Of a stretch of 26,616 nt of DNA, positions 17,051 through 26,493 are shown piece by piece (positions within the stretch are counted from its first letter, which is position 1; every line of letters starts with the position of its first letter). The stretch lies in the NCBI GenBank assembly GCA_034678545.1, contig JAXDBS010000026.1, forward strand, positions 1-26,616, written 5' to 3'. The notes beneath the pieces were generated by a model. It did no database searches. It saw only the letters and a program-made list of their open reading frames with translations, and was not told the DNA's origin. Position numbers and translations under genes: made by a program. This stretch comes from UBA5614 sp034678545. GTDB lineage: Bacteria; Cloacimonadota; Cloacimonadia; Cloacimonadales; Cloacimonadaceae.

Positions 17051-18292
17051 ATGAGTGACAGATTGGTTTATGGACAGGTAAGCTCACAGGAAGCCATTGA
17101 ATTGGAAGAAAGATATGGCGCGCATAACTATCATCCGCTGCCTGTAGTGCTGGCTCAAGGTGAAGGTGTATTTCTGTGGGATCCCGAAGGAAATCGCTAT
17201 TATGATTTCCTAAGTGCTTATTCAGCCGTAAATCAGGGACATTGCCATCCCAGGATAGTCGAGGCTTTGATTAAGCAGTCCAGCACTCTTTGTCTGACAT
17301 CACGCGCTTTTTTTAACAATCAGCTTGGACCATATGAGAAATATATCACTGAATATTTTGGCTACGATATGCTTCTTCCCATGAACAGTGGAGCGGAAGC
17401 TGTGGAAACTGCACTCAAACTGGCTCGCAAATGGGGATATAAAGTAAAAGGTATTGCGCCGGACAGCGCAATCCTTGTATTCTGCGAAGGCAACTTCCAC
17501 GGCCGCACAATTGCTGTCCTATCAGCTTCAACCGATCCTGACGCATATGATGGTTACGGGCCTTTCCTGCCGGGCGTGATAAAGATCCCCTACAATGACA
17601 GTCCTGCCCTGGAGGAAATCCTGGAAAAAAACGGGAAAAACATCGCAGGTTTTGTGGTCGAACCGATCCAGGGTGAAGCAGGCGTCAATGTCCCGGAAGA
17701 GGGTTATCTTAAAAAATGTTATGAGCTATGCAAAAAGCATAACGTGCTTTTTATAGCCGATGAGGTCCAAACCGGTTTAGCCCGGACCGGTAAATTGCTG
17801 GCCTGCGATTATGATAACGTACGACCCGACATCCTGATCTTGGGCAAGGCCCTTTCCGGCGGCGTACTGCCGATCTCTGCGGTTTTGGCAGACAAGGATA
17901 TCATGCTGGTGATAAAACCGGGCCAGCACGGTTCCACTTTTGGAGGTTTTCCTTTAGCCTGTGCTGTAGCGACAGCCGCGCTAGAGGTCATTAAGGTTGA
18001 AAAGCTGGCAGAAAGGGCTTACGAACTGGGCAACCACTTCCGATCCGAGTTAAGCAAGATTCAGCATCCCATGCTTAAGCTTGTGCGCGGCAAAGGGCTG
18101 CTCAATGCCATCATCGTCGAACCCAAGGATGGGATTGAAGCCTGGGATGTCTGCCTCCTCTTGATGAAGAAAGGCCTTTTGTGCAAGCCAACGCACAGGC
18201 ATATAATCCGCCTGGCCCCCCCCCTGGTTATAACCAGGGAACAGCTGGACGAATGCGTCAGCATCATCCGGTCAGTATTTGCCCAACTCTGA
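17051..18292 (+). CDS. rocD: Ornithine aminotransferase
   Basis: Class III PLP aminotransferase (413 aa) that moves the delta-amino group of ornithine to 2-oxoglutarate, giving glutamate semialdehyde; it links arginine/ornithine and proline/glutamate metabolism. It has YGAHNYHPLPVVLAQGEGVFLWDPEG, the ornithine-aminotransferase type start, then LPMNSGAEAVETALKLARKWGY, GNFHGRTIAVLSAS, FVVEPIQGEAGV, ADEVQTGLARTGK with PLP-binding D237, and ILGKALSGG with Schiff-base lysine K266. The N-terminal signature separates it from acetylornithine aminotransferases. It has its own promoter-like site upstream and stands alone; era starts 76 bp later. Amino-acid fermentation would fit a Cloacimonadota-like lifestyle, which is inference. 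Confidence 0.95.
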   Translation: MSDRLVYGQVSSQEAIELEERYGAHNYHPLPVVLAQGEGVFLWDPEGNRYYDFLSAYSAVNQGHCHPRIVEALIKQSSTLCLTSRAFFNNQLGPYEKYITEYFGYDMLLPMNSGAEAVETALKLARKWGYKVKGIAPDSAILVFCEGNFHGRTIAVLSASTDPDAYDGYGPFLPGVIKIPYNDSPALEEILEKNGKNIAGFVVEPIQGEAGVNVPEEGYLKKCYELCKKHNVLFIADEVQTGLARTGKLLACDYDNVRPDILILGKALSGGVLPISAVLADKDIMLVIKPGQHGSTFGGFPLACAVATAALEVIKVEKLAERAYELGNHFRSELSKIQHPMLKLVRGKGLLNAIIVEPKDGIEAWDVCLLLMKKGLLCKPTHRHIIRLAPPLVITREQLDECVSIIRSVFAQL

Positions 18293-18312
18293 TCCCGACA
18301 GCTGCCAGCCAA

Positions 18313-18347
18313 ACCCCATACATAAGGGGTAAAGTTGCCGCAACTTT
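18313..18347 (+). terminator. Tandem hairpins after rocD
   Basis: ACCCC (18313-18317) pairs with GGGGT (18326-18330) over an 8-base loop. Directly after it AAAGTTG (18331-18337) pairs with CAACTTT (18341-18347) over loop CCG, with one further T. They lie between the rocD stop and the era start. A weak rocD terminator or an era leader structure are both possible. Confidence 0.35.
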
Positions 18348-18368
18348 TAAGCTGAAATCAATGCCAAT

Positions 18369-19250
18369 ATGAAGTTAGATTACAGAAGCGGTTTCGTAGT
18401 AATCCTGGGCAAGCCGAATGTCGGCAAGTCCACTCTGCTGAACCGTCTGATCGGAGAAAAGCTATCTATCATTTCAGATAAACCTCAAACGACCAGACTG
18501 GCGCTGAAAGGCATCTATACTGACAAAGACTGCCAGATTGTCTTCCTTGATACCCCGGGCTTCCTCAAGCCCAGATATGAAATGCATCATAGAATGATGA
18601 AACAGGTCGCTAACACCATAAAAGATGCGGATGTCATTCTGTTCATGACGGCTGTTGTTAGTTTCCCATCTGATTATGACAGCCAATTGCTTGATTTACT
18701 GGCTGGAGTGAACGTCCCCAAATTGGCTCTGATCAACATGTGCGATCTGAAAAACCACGTTGATAAATCATTATTCAGGGGGAAAAGGTTCGATGGTTTT
18801 GAAGCGACTCTCTTCATATCGGCCGCGACGGGCGATAATATAGAAACCATCATTCCCGAAGTAATAAAAAACCTGCCATTCGGACCCCCGCTTTATGACC
18901 GGGAGCATATTTCTGATCTGCCGCTACGCTTTTTCGCACAGGAGATAATCAGGGAGGGCATTTACAAGTTCTACGCGCAGGAGATTCCCTACGCTACAGC
19001 GGTTGTTATCGACAAGTATGAGGAAAACATTGATAAACATGTCATCCACGCAACCGTATGGATTGAAAAAGACAGCCAGAAACCAATCATCATCGGTAAT
19101 CGCGGCTCTGGACTCAGACAGATCCGCGAATATGCGGAAGATCGTCTTTTAACATTTAACCGGATCAAAACCGAAGTACATTTATGGGTAAAAATAAAAA
19201 AAAATTGGCGGAAGAATAATGCAACTCTTAAGGAACTCGGCTTTAATTAG
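18369..19250 (+). CDS. era: GTPase Era with atypical G4 motif
   Basis: Ribosome-assembly GTPase (293 aa) that binds 16S rRNA during 30S maturation. The G domain shows G1 GKPNVGKST (14-22), the switch region SDKPQTTR, G3 DTPG (61-64) and G5 SAAT (151-154). The C-terminal KH domain has the GxxG loop in PIIIGNRGSGLRQI, and the protein ends KKNWRKNNATLKELGFN, as usual for Era. G4 reads NMCD (123-126), not NKxD, so the lysine that stacks on guanine is missing. No good Shine-Dalgarno precedes the ATG. A run of nine A residues (19196-19204) lies near the 3' end, but the frame and the family's ending are intact. Confidence 0.96.
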   Translation: MKLDYRSGFVVILGKPNVGKSTLLNRLIGEKLSIISDKPQTTRLALKGIYTDKDCQIVFLDTPGFLKPRYEMHHRMMKQVANTIKDADVILFMTAVVSFPSDYDSQLLDLLAGVNVPKLALINMCDLKNHVDKSLFRGKRFDGFEATLFISAATGDNIETIIPEVIKNLPFGPPLYDREHISDLPLRFFAQEIIREGIYKFYAQEIPYATAVVIDKYEENIDKHVIHATVWIEKDSQKPIIIGNRGSGLRQIREYAEDRLLTFNRIKTEVHLWVKIKKNWRKNNATLKELGFN

Positions 19251-19261
19251 TTTGAAATCAA

Positions 19262-19299
19262 TTGACAAAAAGTTATGACATTCTTAGTTCGCTTATAAT
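19262..19299 (+). promoter_or_regulatory. Promoter-like site for coaX-sprA
   Basis: TATAAT (19294-19299) is preceded at 13 bases by ATGACA (19275-19280), and a perfect TTGACA sits a further 13 bases upstream (19262-19267). The -10-like element is 61 bases before the coaX ATG, within the 110-bp gap after era. Confidence 0.45.
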
Positions 19300-19360
19300 G
19301 AATACACTTTTCATTTTTACCTGTTTTCCCAGTAATTAATTGATCAGGTTGTAATTTACT

Positions 19361-20155
19361 ATGACATTGACAGTAGACATTGGCAACACCAATGTAACCT
19401 GTGGCCTCTTCAAGGCTGGCCTGCTAATCTGGCATGCGCGATTTCAGACAGATCGGCTGAAAACTTCTGATGAATACTATGCCTTATTGAGTTCCCTTAG
19501 TATCAATGCATGGAATGTTCAGGATGTGAAAACTGTCGTCATCGCAAGCGTTGTCCCCGATCTTACCCGGATGTGGCAGCATCTCAGCAGGAAGTTTTTC
19601 CGATTAGAATCCATGATTATTAACGGCTATTCCAAATTGGGATTGACTTTTGCTGTCAATGATCCCGGTTTCATTGGCGCAGACTTGATAGCCAACGCTT
19701 TGGCTGCCTGGAAGAAGTACAAGACAACTTGCTTGATAGTGGATCTTGGAACGGCAACAACCCTGCAGCTTGTATCGGCTAATGGGAAATTTCAGGGGGC
19801 CATAATCGCCCCAGGAATAATCACAGGGTCCCGTGAGTTATACGAGAAAGCCGCCCTGCTTTCAGAAATCGAACTCGTCCCGCCTCAGTCTCTGCTTGGC
19901 ACCAATACAAGGGATGCCATGTTATCAGGCATCGTAAAAGGGCATGCTTTGATGATAGACGGTTTTGTCAAAGAACTGCAAAAGACTCATCAAGGATTGA
20001 TGCCATTAAAAATCATAGCGACCGGCGGCATAGCAGACCTGATCTCTCCCCAATCCGACACGATCCAGATCATCGACCGGACATTAACCCTGGAAGGCCT
20101 GTATCTGGCAGCACAAATTTTAATTCACAAGCAAAGAACTAAACATTCTGGTTGA
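19361..20155 (+). CDS. coaX: Type III pantothenate kinase
   Basis: ASKHA-fold kinase (264 aa) that phosphorylates pantothenate in the first committed step of coenzyme A synthesis. Motifs seen: N-terminal phosphate loop VDIGNTNVTCGLF, NDPGFIGADLIANALAAW (family GADR region, here GADL), VDLGTATTLQLV, GAIIAPGIITGSREL and the late IATGGIA. Length is typical. The GADL variant replaces the usual Arg after GAD. Ribosome site is weak (AGG about 13 bases upstream). Its TGA overlaps the sprA ATG by one base (TGATG), so the large translocon gene is probably translated by coupling to coaX. Confidence 0.93.
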   Translation: MTLTVDIGNTNVTCGLFKAGLLIWHARFQTDRLKTSDEYYALLSSLSINAWNVQDVKTVVIASVVPDLTRMWQHLSRKFFRLESMIINGYSKLGLTFAVNDPGFIGADLIANALAAWKKYKTTCLIVDLGTATTLQLVSANGKFQGAIIAPGIITGSRELYEKAALLSEIELVPPQSLLGTNTRDAMLSGIVKGHALMIDGFVKELQKTHQGLMPLKIIATGGIADLISPQSDTIQIIDRTLTLEGLYLAAQILIHKQRTKHSG

Positions 20156-23100
20156 TGAAAAGAATTGCTTTGATAGCCTTATTGCTATTAATGCTCTCCT
20201 GCGCTTTTGCTGAAGGGATTTTTCACAAATACTACCTGCCAGGTTATTACCCGTTTATCTATAACCAGTATGATATCTATAAGATCAACAACGGCCTCAA
20301 TCTGCACCGCGCCAATCCTTACCTGGTTAACAAAATCGGACCGGCCACGGAAAAAAGTATTGAGCTGGAATCAAACCGGGTAGCAATTTTTACCAAGGTC
20401 GGCGATGAATTACTTGTTCCTGAAGTAACCATCAGCTTGGATGATTATTTGGAAGGCGTCAAAGCCCATGTCTTCAGAACCACACTTACTGCCCAGGTTT
20501 TAACAATACAGCAAGTAACTACAACGCAAACAAGCGGCCTGATCAAGGACATTTCCATTGATCTACCGAATATTGCGATTCCCAAAACCCTCCGTAGGAT
20601 CCTGGGCAACAAAGCAGGAAGACTTAATCTGGACGGAACTCAGCGGATTACTTTGTCCGGAACCAGCACAAAAAGAAAGATAATACCGATCTATGAAAGC
20701 AACAGGGGAGCCAGATTTGATCTGAGGATGCAACAGGAAAGCAACCTTAGGCTAAGCGGCACAATAGGTGAAAAAATTACAGTCAACATGAAATATAACT
20801 CCAACCAGGACGAAACCCTGTTTGACCCTAATAATGTGAACCTGAAATACACTGGCGATGAAGACGAGATAGTCCAGTCTATTGAAGCCGGTAATATTGC
20901 CCTGTCTTTAAGCGGATCAAGATATATCAGCTATTCAACAAGTTCCCAAGGATTGTTTGGCGTTACGGCAAAAATGAAGGTTAATGCTCTGGATCTGACT
21001 CTCATTGCTAGCAAAGAGGAGGGGCAGAAAAATACGAGGACTTACATAGGCCAAAGCCAGGCAGATTCCACCATCATCTACAGCAAGAACTATTCAGCTC
21101 GTAACTTTTATTTCCTGGAGAAACCGCTTGATATATATAATTTGTACACCCAAAATGATTTGTCCGTTCCTGAAGGCTGGCGAAACAATGCGATAAAGAC
21201 GACCGCTGGAGACTGGCAGATTGCATATCCAGCCCTCCTGCCTAAAAATGGAACTGTAAGAGTATATCTGGATGACGGAGATGCAACCAATAATGTGGCA
21301 TCCAATCCTGGAGATCCTGTTTTCACTTCCCTCGCAGAGTCATACATTCCGTATTATGATGAACTGATCGAAGGCACGGATTTCATAACCAATTACAGTA
21401 TCGGAACGATCGAGATCCTGAAGAACATCGATCGGCGTTACACGGTGGCGGTTCAATATACAAGAAAAGATGAGATCCTTGTGCCCGAAAATAACAACAT
21501 TCTTGATGGCATCCTTCATGCCAAGGTTATCAGAACCAAGAATCAGGAATACTCTCCCAGCAATCCCTACAGCACCTGGGATTATCAGATGCGTAATATC
21601 TACAGCATGGGTATCAGCAACATCAAGAAAGATGATTTTAAGCTAGAAGTATATACGGAAAACACTGACAGGACAAGAAACTTCAACGTGCCAGACAGCC
21701 TTTCCTTTCCAGGAATTATTACTTATAATGATTATCTCAGGCTGGATACAAGCGGCGATGGCAAAGTTGACGGAGACGATTCAACTGTGAACCTGGTCTC
21801 AGGATACATTATCATGCCTTTGATTAATCCCTTCTCCCCTCTTGGAGACACGCTTATTTACCAGGATGAAAATGAAAGCATCAATTATGATGAATTCAAG
21901 CATTTCATTTCTGTTTATGGCAAGATTGGCCGTGACCAGATCTCATTGGGCCAATCCGGTATCCTTGAAAACAGCGTCACAGTCAAGGTCAATGGCAATG
22001 TTCAGAAAGAGAATGTTGATTATCTGGTCAACTATGATATGGGGCAGATCACTTTTTTATCAGCCGCCGGTAAGGATCCTGATGCCAAGATAGAGATTGA
22101 TTACGAATATAGATCAGGCTTTGCGGTAGCAAGCAAATCGCTTGTGGGTATCAGAGCTGATCTGAATATAACTGAGAATACGAAAATCGGCGGTACTGCA
22201 ATATACAGAACTGAAACCGTTAATGAAAAGAGACCCAAGATTGGTAACGAGAACATGCGCCTGTTTCTGGCCGATGTCGACGGCTCGGCCTCCTGGAAGC
22301 CAGGATTCATTACAAGATGGTTGGATGCTTTGCCTATCCTAAAAACAACTACTGAGTCCAGGATCACTCTTTCAGGGGAAGTGGCATTGACCATCCCGGA
22401 CATATCCGGCGATGATCAGCATGAAAACGAGGCCTATATCGACGATATGGAAGGAATCATTGATTCATATCCATTGGGATTATCATTCTCAACCTGGGTA
22501 ATGGCCAGTAAACCCTGGCAAGTTAACTTACCAAAAGGTAGAATCAACTGGTACAATCCATTGAACGTCAAAATGCGCCAAGTCTACGATGAATCGACTT
22601 TAAACGATAGCGAGAAAGATGAAAACATCACAGTTTTGGCTATGAAGCTGTTCCCAAACAATCTCCAGCAGCCGGGATTGGAGTCATGGTGCTACAATGG
22701 CATAATGAAATACCTTGGCAATCAGCTTGATTTTTCGGATAAAAAATACATCGAGCTATTGGTTAAAGTCGATAAGTACGCAGATACAATACCCAATGTC
22801 ACCCTACACATAGACCTTGGGGATATTAACGAGGACTTCTACACTGAGTACGGCGGTATGAATTTTCTGAATACAGAAGACAAAAACAATGACGGAGAAT
22901 TGACTGTAGCGGAGGATACAGGTTTAGATGGAATTGCCGATGGGAATCCTGGAGACGATCCCAACGATAATGCCATAATTGAAGATGCAAATGCTGACGG
23001 CGATTATCCCCATAAAAACGGAACGGAAAACAATAATCTATTGGATACAGAAGATCTGGATAACAATGGCGTTCTTAACCAGCTTGACCGCTATCTGAGT

Positions 23101-26100
23101 TATTCTGTATCCTTGACAAACCTGAACCAGGATCAGAATACTTATCTTATCGATTATATCACGAGCACCAAATACATGCTGATCAGAATCCCATTAAATG
23201 ATATCTCACCCTCCCAGATTGTAAATAATTCCACTTCCGGAGTTCAGCCGTCTTTAAATAAAATCTCATACGCCAGAATCTGGGCAGAAACAGATAAAAC
23301 CGCTCGTATCCTAATTGCTTCAGCAACCGTAGTGGGCAATAAATGGGTGGATTTCAATATTAGGTATCAAAATGACGCAATAATTCCGGCAACCATCCTA
23401 AACTCCAATAACGAATCTTATTTATCCGGTATAGCAGACAACCAGAAAACCAGCCATTACACTTCACCCCGGAACACTTTCTACACTGAGTATGATAAAC
23501 CTTCTCTGGAGCAGTCCCTGACACTGGAGGTGTTTAATCTCAAAGAATCGCACAAGGTTCTTCTGCGTCAACGTCTGATAGATTATTACAGTCTTTTGTC
23601 TTATCAAAAAATCCGCCTTTGGGTTTATCCTGAAAACAGCCAGAGTATTCTCTATTACGAGGGAGATTCCCTTGATGTTATATTCAGGATGGGAGCGGAT
23701 TCGCTAAATTACTATCAAGTTCGCCAGCCTGTCAAAATACTTGACTATCATACTGCAAACAACAAAATGCAATTGGATTGGTGGATTCCTCTTGAGTATT
23801 CACTGCAGGATTTTTCCAAGATCAAAGACTCCCTGGCTGTGGAAGAGGAGTATTCAAGTGGAGGCGCTTTTTTTGCATATAAGGGATCTCCCACATTGAC
23901 TAATATCCGAGAATTCTGCATTGGTGTGCAAAGGCGCGATAAAAGTAACACTCCTTTTTCCGGGATTGTCTATTTTAATGACATCAGGGTGGCAGAGCCA
24001 TTTGAAGACATAGGCCTGGCTGGCAGGTTAACACTTAACTCCGTCTTTGCCGACTTTTCAACATTGGATGTCGAGTTTGAGAGAAAGTCGGAAAACTTTA
24101 ACACAAATATCCAGAGAGGCAGAACACAAACAGTTAGTTTCGCCTCAACAAACAATTTAAAAATCAATAACACATATTCACTGGACAAATTCTTCCCTTC
24201 CGTTTGGGGTTTAAGAATTCCACTTAGCCTGGATCGTAACTACTCGATCTCATATCCAAGATACAGAGCAAATTCTGACATCCTTCGAAGCAGTATCTTA
24301 GATCAGGAAGATAAAGAACGGGAAAAGTCTGAGACCCTTGCCTATACTGCTAACATAGGGATCAGCCAGACAGTCCAACCCAAGTCACGCTTCCTAGCCT
24401 ATACTTTAAACAGGATGTCTTTGAGCGGCCGTTTATCGAGCACTATAAACCAAACAGCCACTATCCGTGATACTACCTTGGCCTGGCAAGGAACCTATAA
24501 TTATAATGTTAATCTCCCTGATGACCTTCTTAAGTTTAAACTGATTAAATCCTATAGGATCAGATTAATCCCAAGTTCCTTTACAAACAATTTCACATTG
24601 AATTCGTCAGATCCCAAAAGTTATAATTGGGAAAAAAGAGATACACTCAGTACCTGGTTTCCACGTGCTCAAACTTATCCCACGAAAATTCTGAACACAG
24701 ACAACGGGATAACCTGGTCCCTAACGCCTGATTTTGATACGACGTATCGGCTAATGACTAAAAGAGATCTAAAACAGATTCAGTATTTTCACGATATTAA
24801 CATAGGCAAAGAAACAGAATACAAGCAGACTGCTGGTGTAAATTATGCTCCTGATTACATCCCTTCACTACTGAATTTTTCTAGCAGTCTGTCCTCAACT
24901 TATACTGAGAATCAACGCAAATACTCTGAATATTTAAACAGCGAAGAAGTCATAACATATTATAGGGATGGGAACGCAGACCGCACGATAAGGATGAATC
25001 TCACCTTGATGAACTCCAATCTTTTAAACAACCTAAAGAATAAACTGAATACATCTGTAGCGGGGAAGAAACCTTCCGATGATAAAAAAACACAGATGGA
25101 ATCAGGAATGATTAAACCATCGGATAAAGAAGAGTTTTCAGAGGAAGAAAATACAAAACTTGAAGAGTTACCACTGTATGAGGAAAAAAAACATAAAGAT
25201 ATTGAAGAATCTCTTTCTGAAGAAGAAAGAAAGAAACTTGAAGAGATACGATCTAAAGAAAATGAGAAGTCCTTGCTGCAAGAGGGCAAACAACGAGATA
25301 ATAATGATTTTGGACAAGATGATCTAAAACCACAGGATGGGAATATCTCTTCCCTTGGCAAGGTAAACTACACCCAAGAACAGATTGATTCACTTTCCAG
25401 CAAGGCAAAAATCAATCTCCCCTTCATGATTATTGACTGGCTGGCGCATGTGAAAAATATTAATGCGACATATCAGAATGGCTATGCGCAATTATTTACA
25501 AGTAAATTCTCAAGACCGAATTTTGCCTTCCAGTTAGGCCTGCCCAACCAGGTACCATTAACCTTTCTCGATTCCCGCAACAATGAGAACACTTATACCC
25601 TTTCCTCTGGTATTGCTTTTTCCAGACGGCTTGATTCTGTAATGAACTTTTCATATTCGAATACTCTGCATTATGCCAGCGCTAGCAACCAGGTCATAGC
25701 TACTACCTTCCCGGATGTCACTTTAACCGTAACAGAGCTCGAATCGATCCTGGGCTTGTCCCGATTTCTCAATGACACAAGGTTGAATACATCCACACAA
25801 TATACTTTGAGACAGAATGGCGACATCAACTGGATTAAGCCGAAGCAGGAAACCAAAACATGGGCTTTCAATCCCTTAGCGTCAATCACAACAAGGATTT
25901 CTGGCCAGATACAGACTACTCTTTCCTATACTATGAATCGATCTACAAATTTTACTGATATGGATACATATATGATAGTGCGAAAATCAAACTCAGGAGG
26001 ATTGACTGGAAACCTATCATATTCCTTTAAAGCAGATAAAGGCATTAAACTTCCGTTTTCAGATAAGAAAATCAATATCAAAAACGAATTGACATCTTCC

Positions 26101-26325
26101 TTATCATTGAGTTACCAACAGAATTATGATACTACCAAGGGGAGCGGAGATACTCAGATTGATGTCAGTTCATACCGAGTAAGTATTTCACCTTCAGCTA
26201 CTTATCAATTCGATCAGAATATTAGAGGTGGTTTAAATAGCAGTTACGACATTACCCGCGACAAAAAGCGTGATGACAGAGTGCGAATTTTCCAACTTGG
26301 AATATGGATTGAGATCAATCTTTAA
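20155..26325 (+). CDS. sprA: SprA-like outer-membrane translocon protein (2056 aa)
   Basis: Very large secreted protein with signal peptide MKRIALIALLLLMLSCAFA. Family signs: KTLRRILGNKAGRLNLDGTQ near the N-terminus, repeated beta-strand segments throughout, EAYIDDMEGIIDSYPL (about 759), the late pattern VKNINATYQNGYAQLF, and a C-terminal strand LGIWIEINL. SprA/Sov forms the giant barrel of the type IX secretion system in Bacteroidetes; the known proteins are about 2400 residues, so this one is shorter. Asp-rich EF-hand/thrombospondin-3-like motifs occur near 530 (DTSGDGKVDGDD) and 906-990. A highly charged segment (about 1636-1739, EESLSEEERKKLEE) interrupts the barrel sequence; a charged stretch at this place is, as I recall, also seen in Bacteroidetes SprA. 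Start: ATG overlapping the coaX stop. No other type IX genes are recognised here. Confidence 0.9.
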   Translation: MKRIALIALLLLMLSCAFAEGIFHKYYLPGYYPFIYNQYDIYKINNGLNLHRANPYLVNKIGPATEKSIELESNRVAIFTKVGDELLVPEVTISLDDYLEGVKAHVFRTTLTAQVLTIQQVTTTQTSGLIKDISIDLPNIAIPKTLRRILGNKAGRLNLDGTQRITLSGTSTKRKIIPIYESNRGARFDLRMQQESNLRLSGTIGEKITVNMKYNSNQDETLFDPNNVNLKYTGDEDEIVQSIEAGNIALSLSGSRYISYSTSSQGLFGVTAKMKVNALDLTLIASKEEGQKNTRTYIGQSQADSTIIYSKNYSARNFYFLEKPLDIYNLYTQNDLSVPEGWRNNAIKTTAGDWQIAYPALLPKNGTVRVYLDDGDATNNVASNPGDPVFTSLAESYIPYYDELIEGTDFITNYSIGTIEILKNIDRRYTVAVQYTRKDEILVPENNNILDGILHAKVIRTKNQEYSPSNPYSTWDYQMRNIYSMGISNIKKDDFKLEVYTENTDRTRNFNVPDSLSFPGIITYNDYLRLDTSGDGKVDGDDSTVNLVSGYIIMPLINPFSPLGDTLIYQDENESINYDEFKHFISVYGKIGRDQISLGQSGILENSVTVKVNGNVQKENVDYLVNYDMGQITFLSAAGKDPDAKIEIDYEYRSGFAVASKSLVGIRADLNITENTKIGGTAIYRTETVNEKRPKIGNENMRLFLADVDGSASWKPGFITRWLDALPILKTTTESRITLSGEVALTIPDISGDDQHENEAYIDDMEGIIDSYPLGLSFSTWVMASKPWQVNLPKGRINWYNPLNVKMRQVYDESTLNDSEKDENITVLAMKLFPNNLQQPGLESWCYNGIMKYLGNQLDFSDKKYIELLVKVDKYADTIPNVTLHIDLGDINEDFYTEYGGMNFLNTEDKNNDGELTVAEDTGLDGIADGNPGDDPNDNAIIEDANADGDYPHKNGTENNNLLDTEDLDNNGVLNQLDRYLSYSVSLTNLNQDQNTYLIDYITSTKYMLIRIPLNDISPSQIVNNSTSGVQPSLNKISYARIWAETDKTARILIASATVVGNKWVDFNIRYQNDAIIPATILNSNNESYLSGIADNQKTSHYTSPRNTFYTEYDKPSLEQSLTLEVFNLKESHKVLLRQRLIDYYSLLSYQKIRLWVYPENSQSILYYEGDSLDVIFRMGADSLNYYQVRQPVKILDYHTANNKMQLDWWIPLEYSLQDFSKIKDSLAVEEEYSSGGAFFAYKGSPTLTNIREFCIGVQRRDKSNTPFSGIVYFNDIRVAEPFEDIGLAGRLTLNSVFADFSTLDVEFERKSENFNTNIQRGRTQTVSFASTNNLKINNTYSLDKFFPSVWGLRIPLSLDRNYSISYPRYRANSDILRSSILDQEDKEREKSETLAYTANIGISQTVQPKSRFLAYTLNRMSLSGRLSSTINQTATIRDTTLAWQGTYNYNVNLPDDLLKFKLIKSYRIRLIPSSFTNNFTLNSSDPKSYNWEKRDTLSTWFPRAQTYPTKILNTDNGITWSLTPDFDTTYRLMTKRDLKQIQYFHDINIGKETEYKQTAGVNYAPDYIPSLLNFSSSLSSTYTENQRKYSEYLNSEEVITYYRDGNADRTIRMNLTLMNSNLLNNLKNKLNTSVAGKKPSDDKKTQMESGMIKPSDKEEFSEEENTKLEELPLYEEKKHKDIEESLSEEERKKLEEIRSKENEKSLLQEGKQRDNNDFGQDDLKPQDGNISSLGKVNYTQEQIDSLSSKAKINLPFMIIDWLAHVKNINATYQNGYAQLFTSKFSRPNFAFQLGLPNQVPLTFLDSRNNENTYTLSSGIAFSRRLDSVMNFSYSNTLHYASASNQVIATTFPDVTLTVTELESILGLSRFLNDTRLNTSTQYTLRQNGDINWIKPKQETKTWAFNPLASITTRISGQIQTTLSYTMNRSTNFTDMDTYMIVRKSNSGGLTGNLSYSFKADKGIKLPFSDKKINIKNELTSSLSLSYQQNYDTTKGSGDTQIDVSSYRVSISPSATYQFDQNIRGGLNSSYDITRDKKRDDRVRIFQLGIWIEINL

Positions 26326-26493
26326 TCATGTTTATCTATTAAAATACTTAATACTTACCCCCTTGAATTCACAAGCCCGAAATCATTCCACTTTCGTCTG
26401 ACCTTAGTCCCTTCTCTGATATCATAGATGCGGTTAATGTTCGTGGTCTGGAGTGTTTGACTGGGAGGGGATAAAGCTGAACAGGCGGTGGAG

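Noticed and set aside
16717..18339. GGCAACTTT before rocD and AAAGTTGCC after it as inverted repeats of a mobile unit
   Set aside because: Only 9 bases, each part of a local hairpin; no transposase, target duplication or further copies.
19196..19204. Run of nine A residues near the end of era as a programmed slippage site
   Set aside because: The normal frame already gives the family's usual ending (LKELGFN), so no frameshift product is needed.
26344..26357. ATACTTA direct repeat between sprA and 5S rRNA
   Set aside because: Two 7-base copies in AT-rich DNA, consistent with chance.
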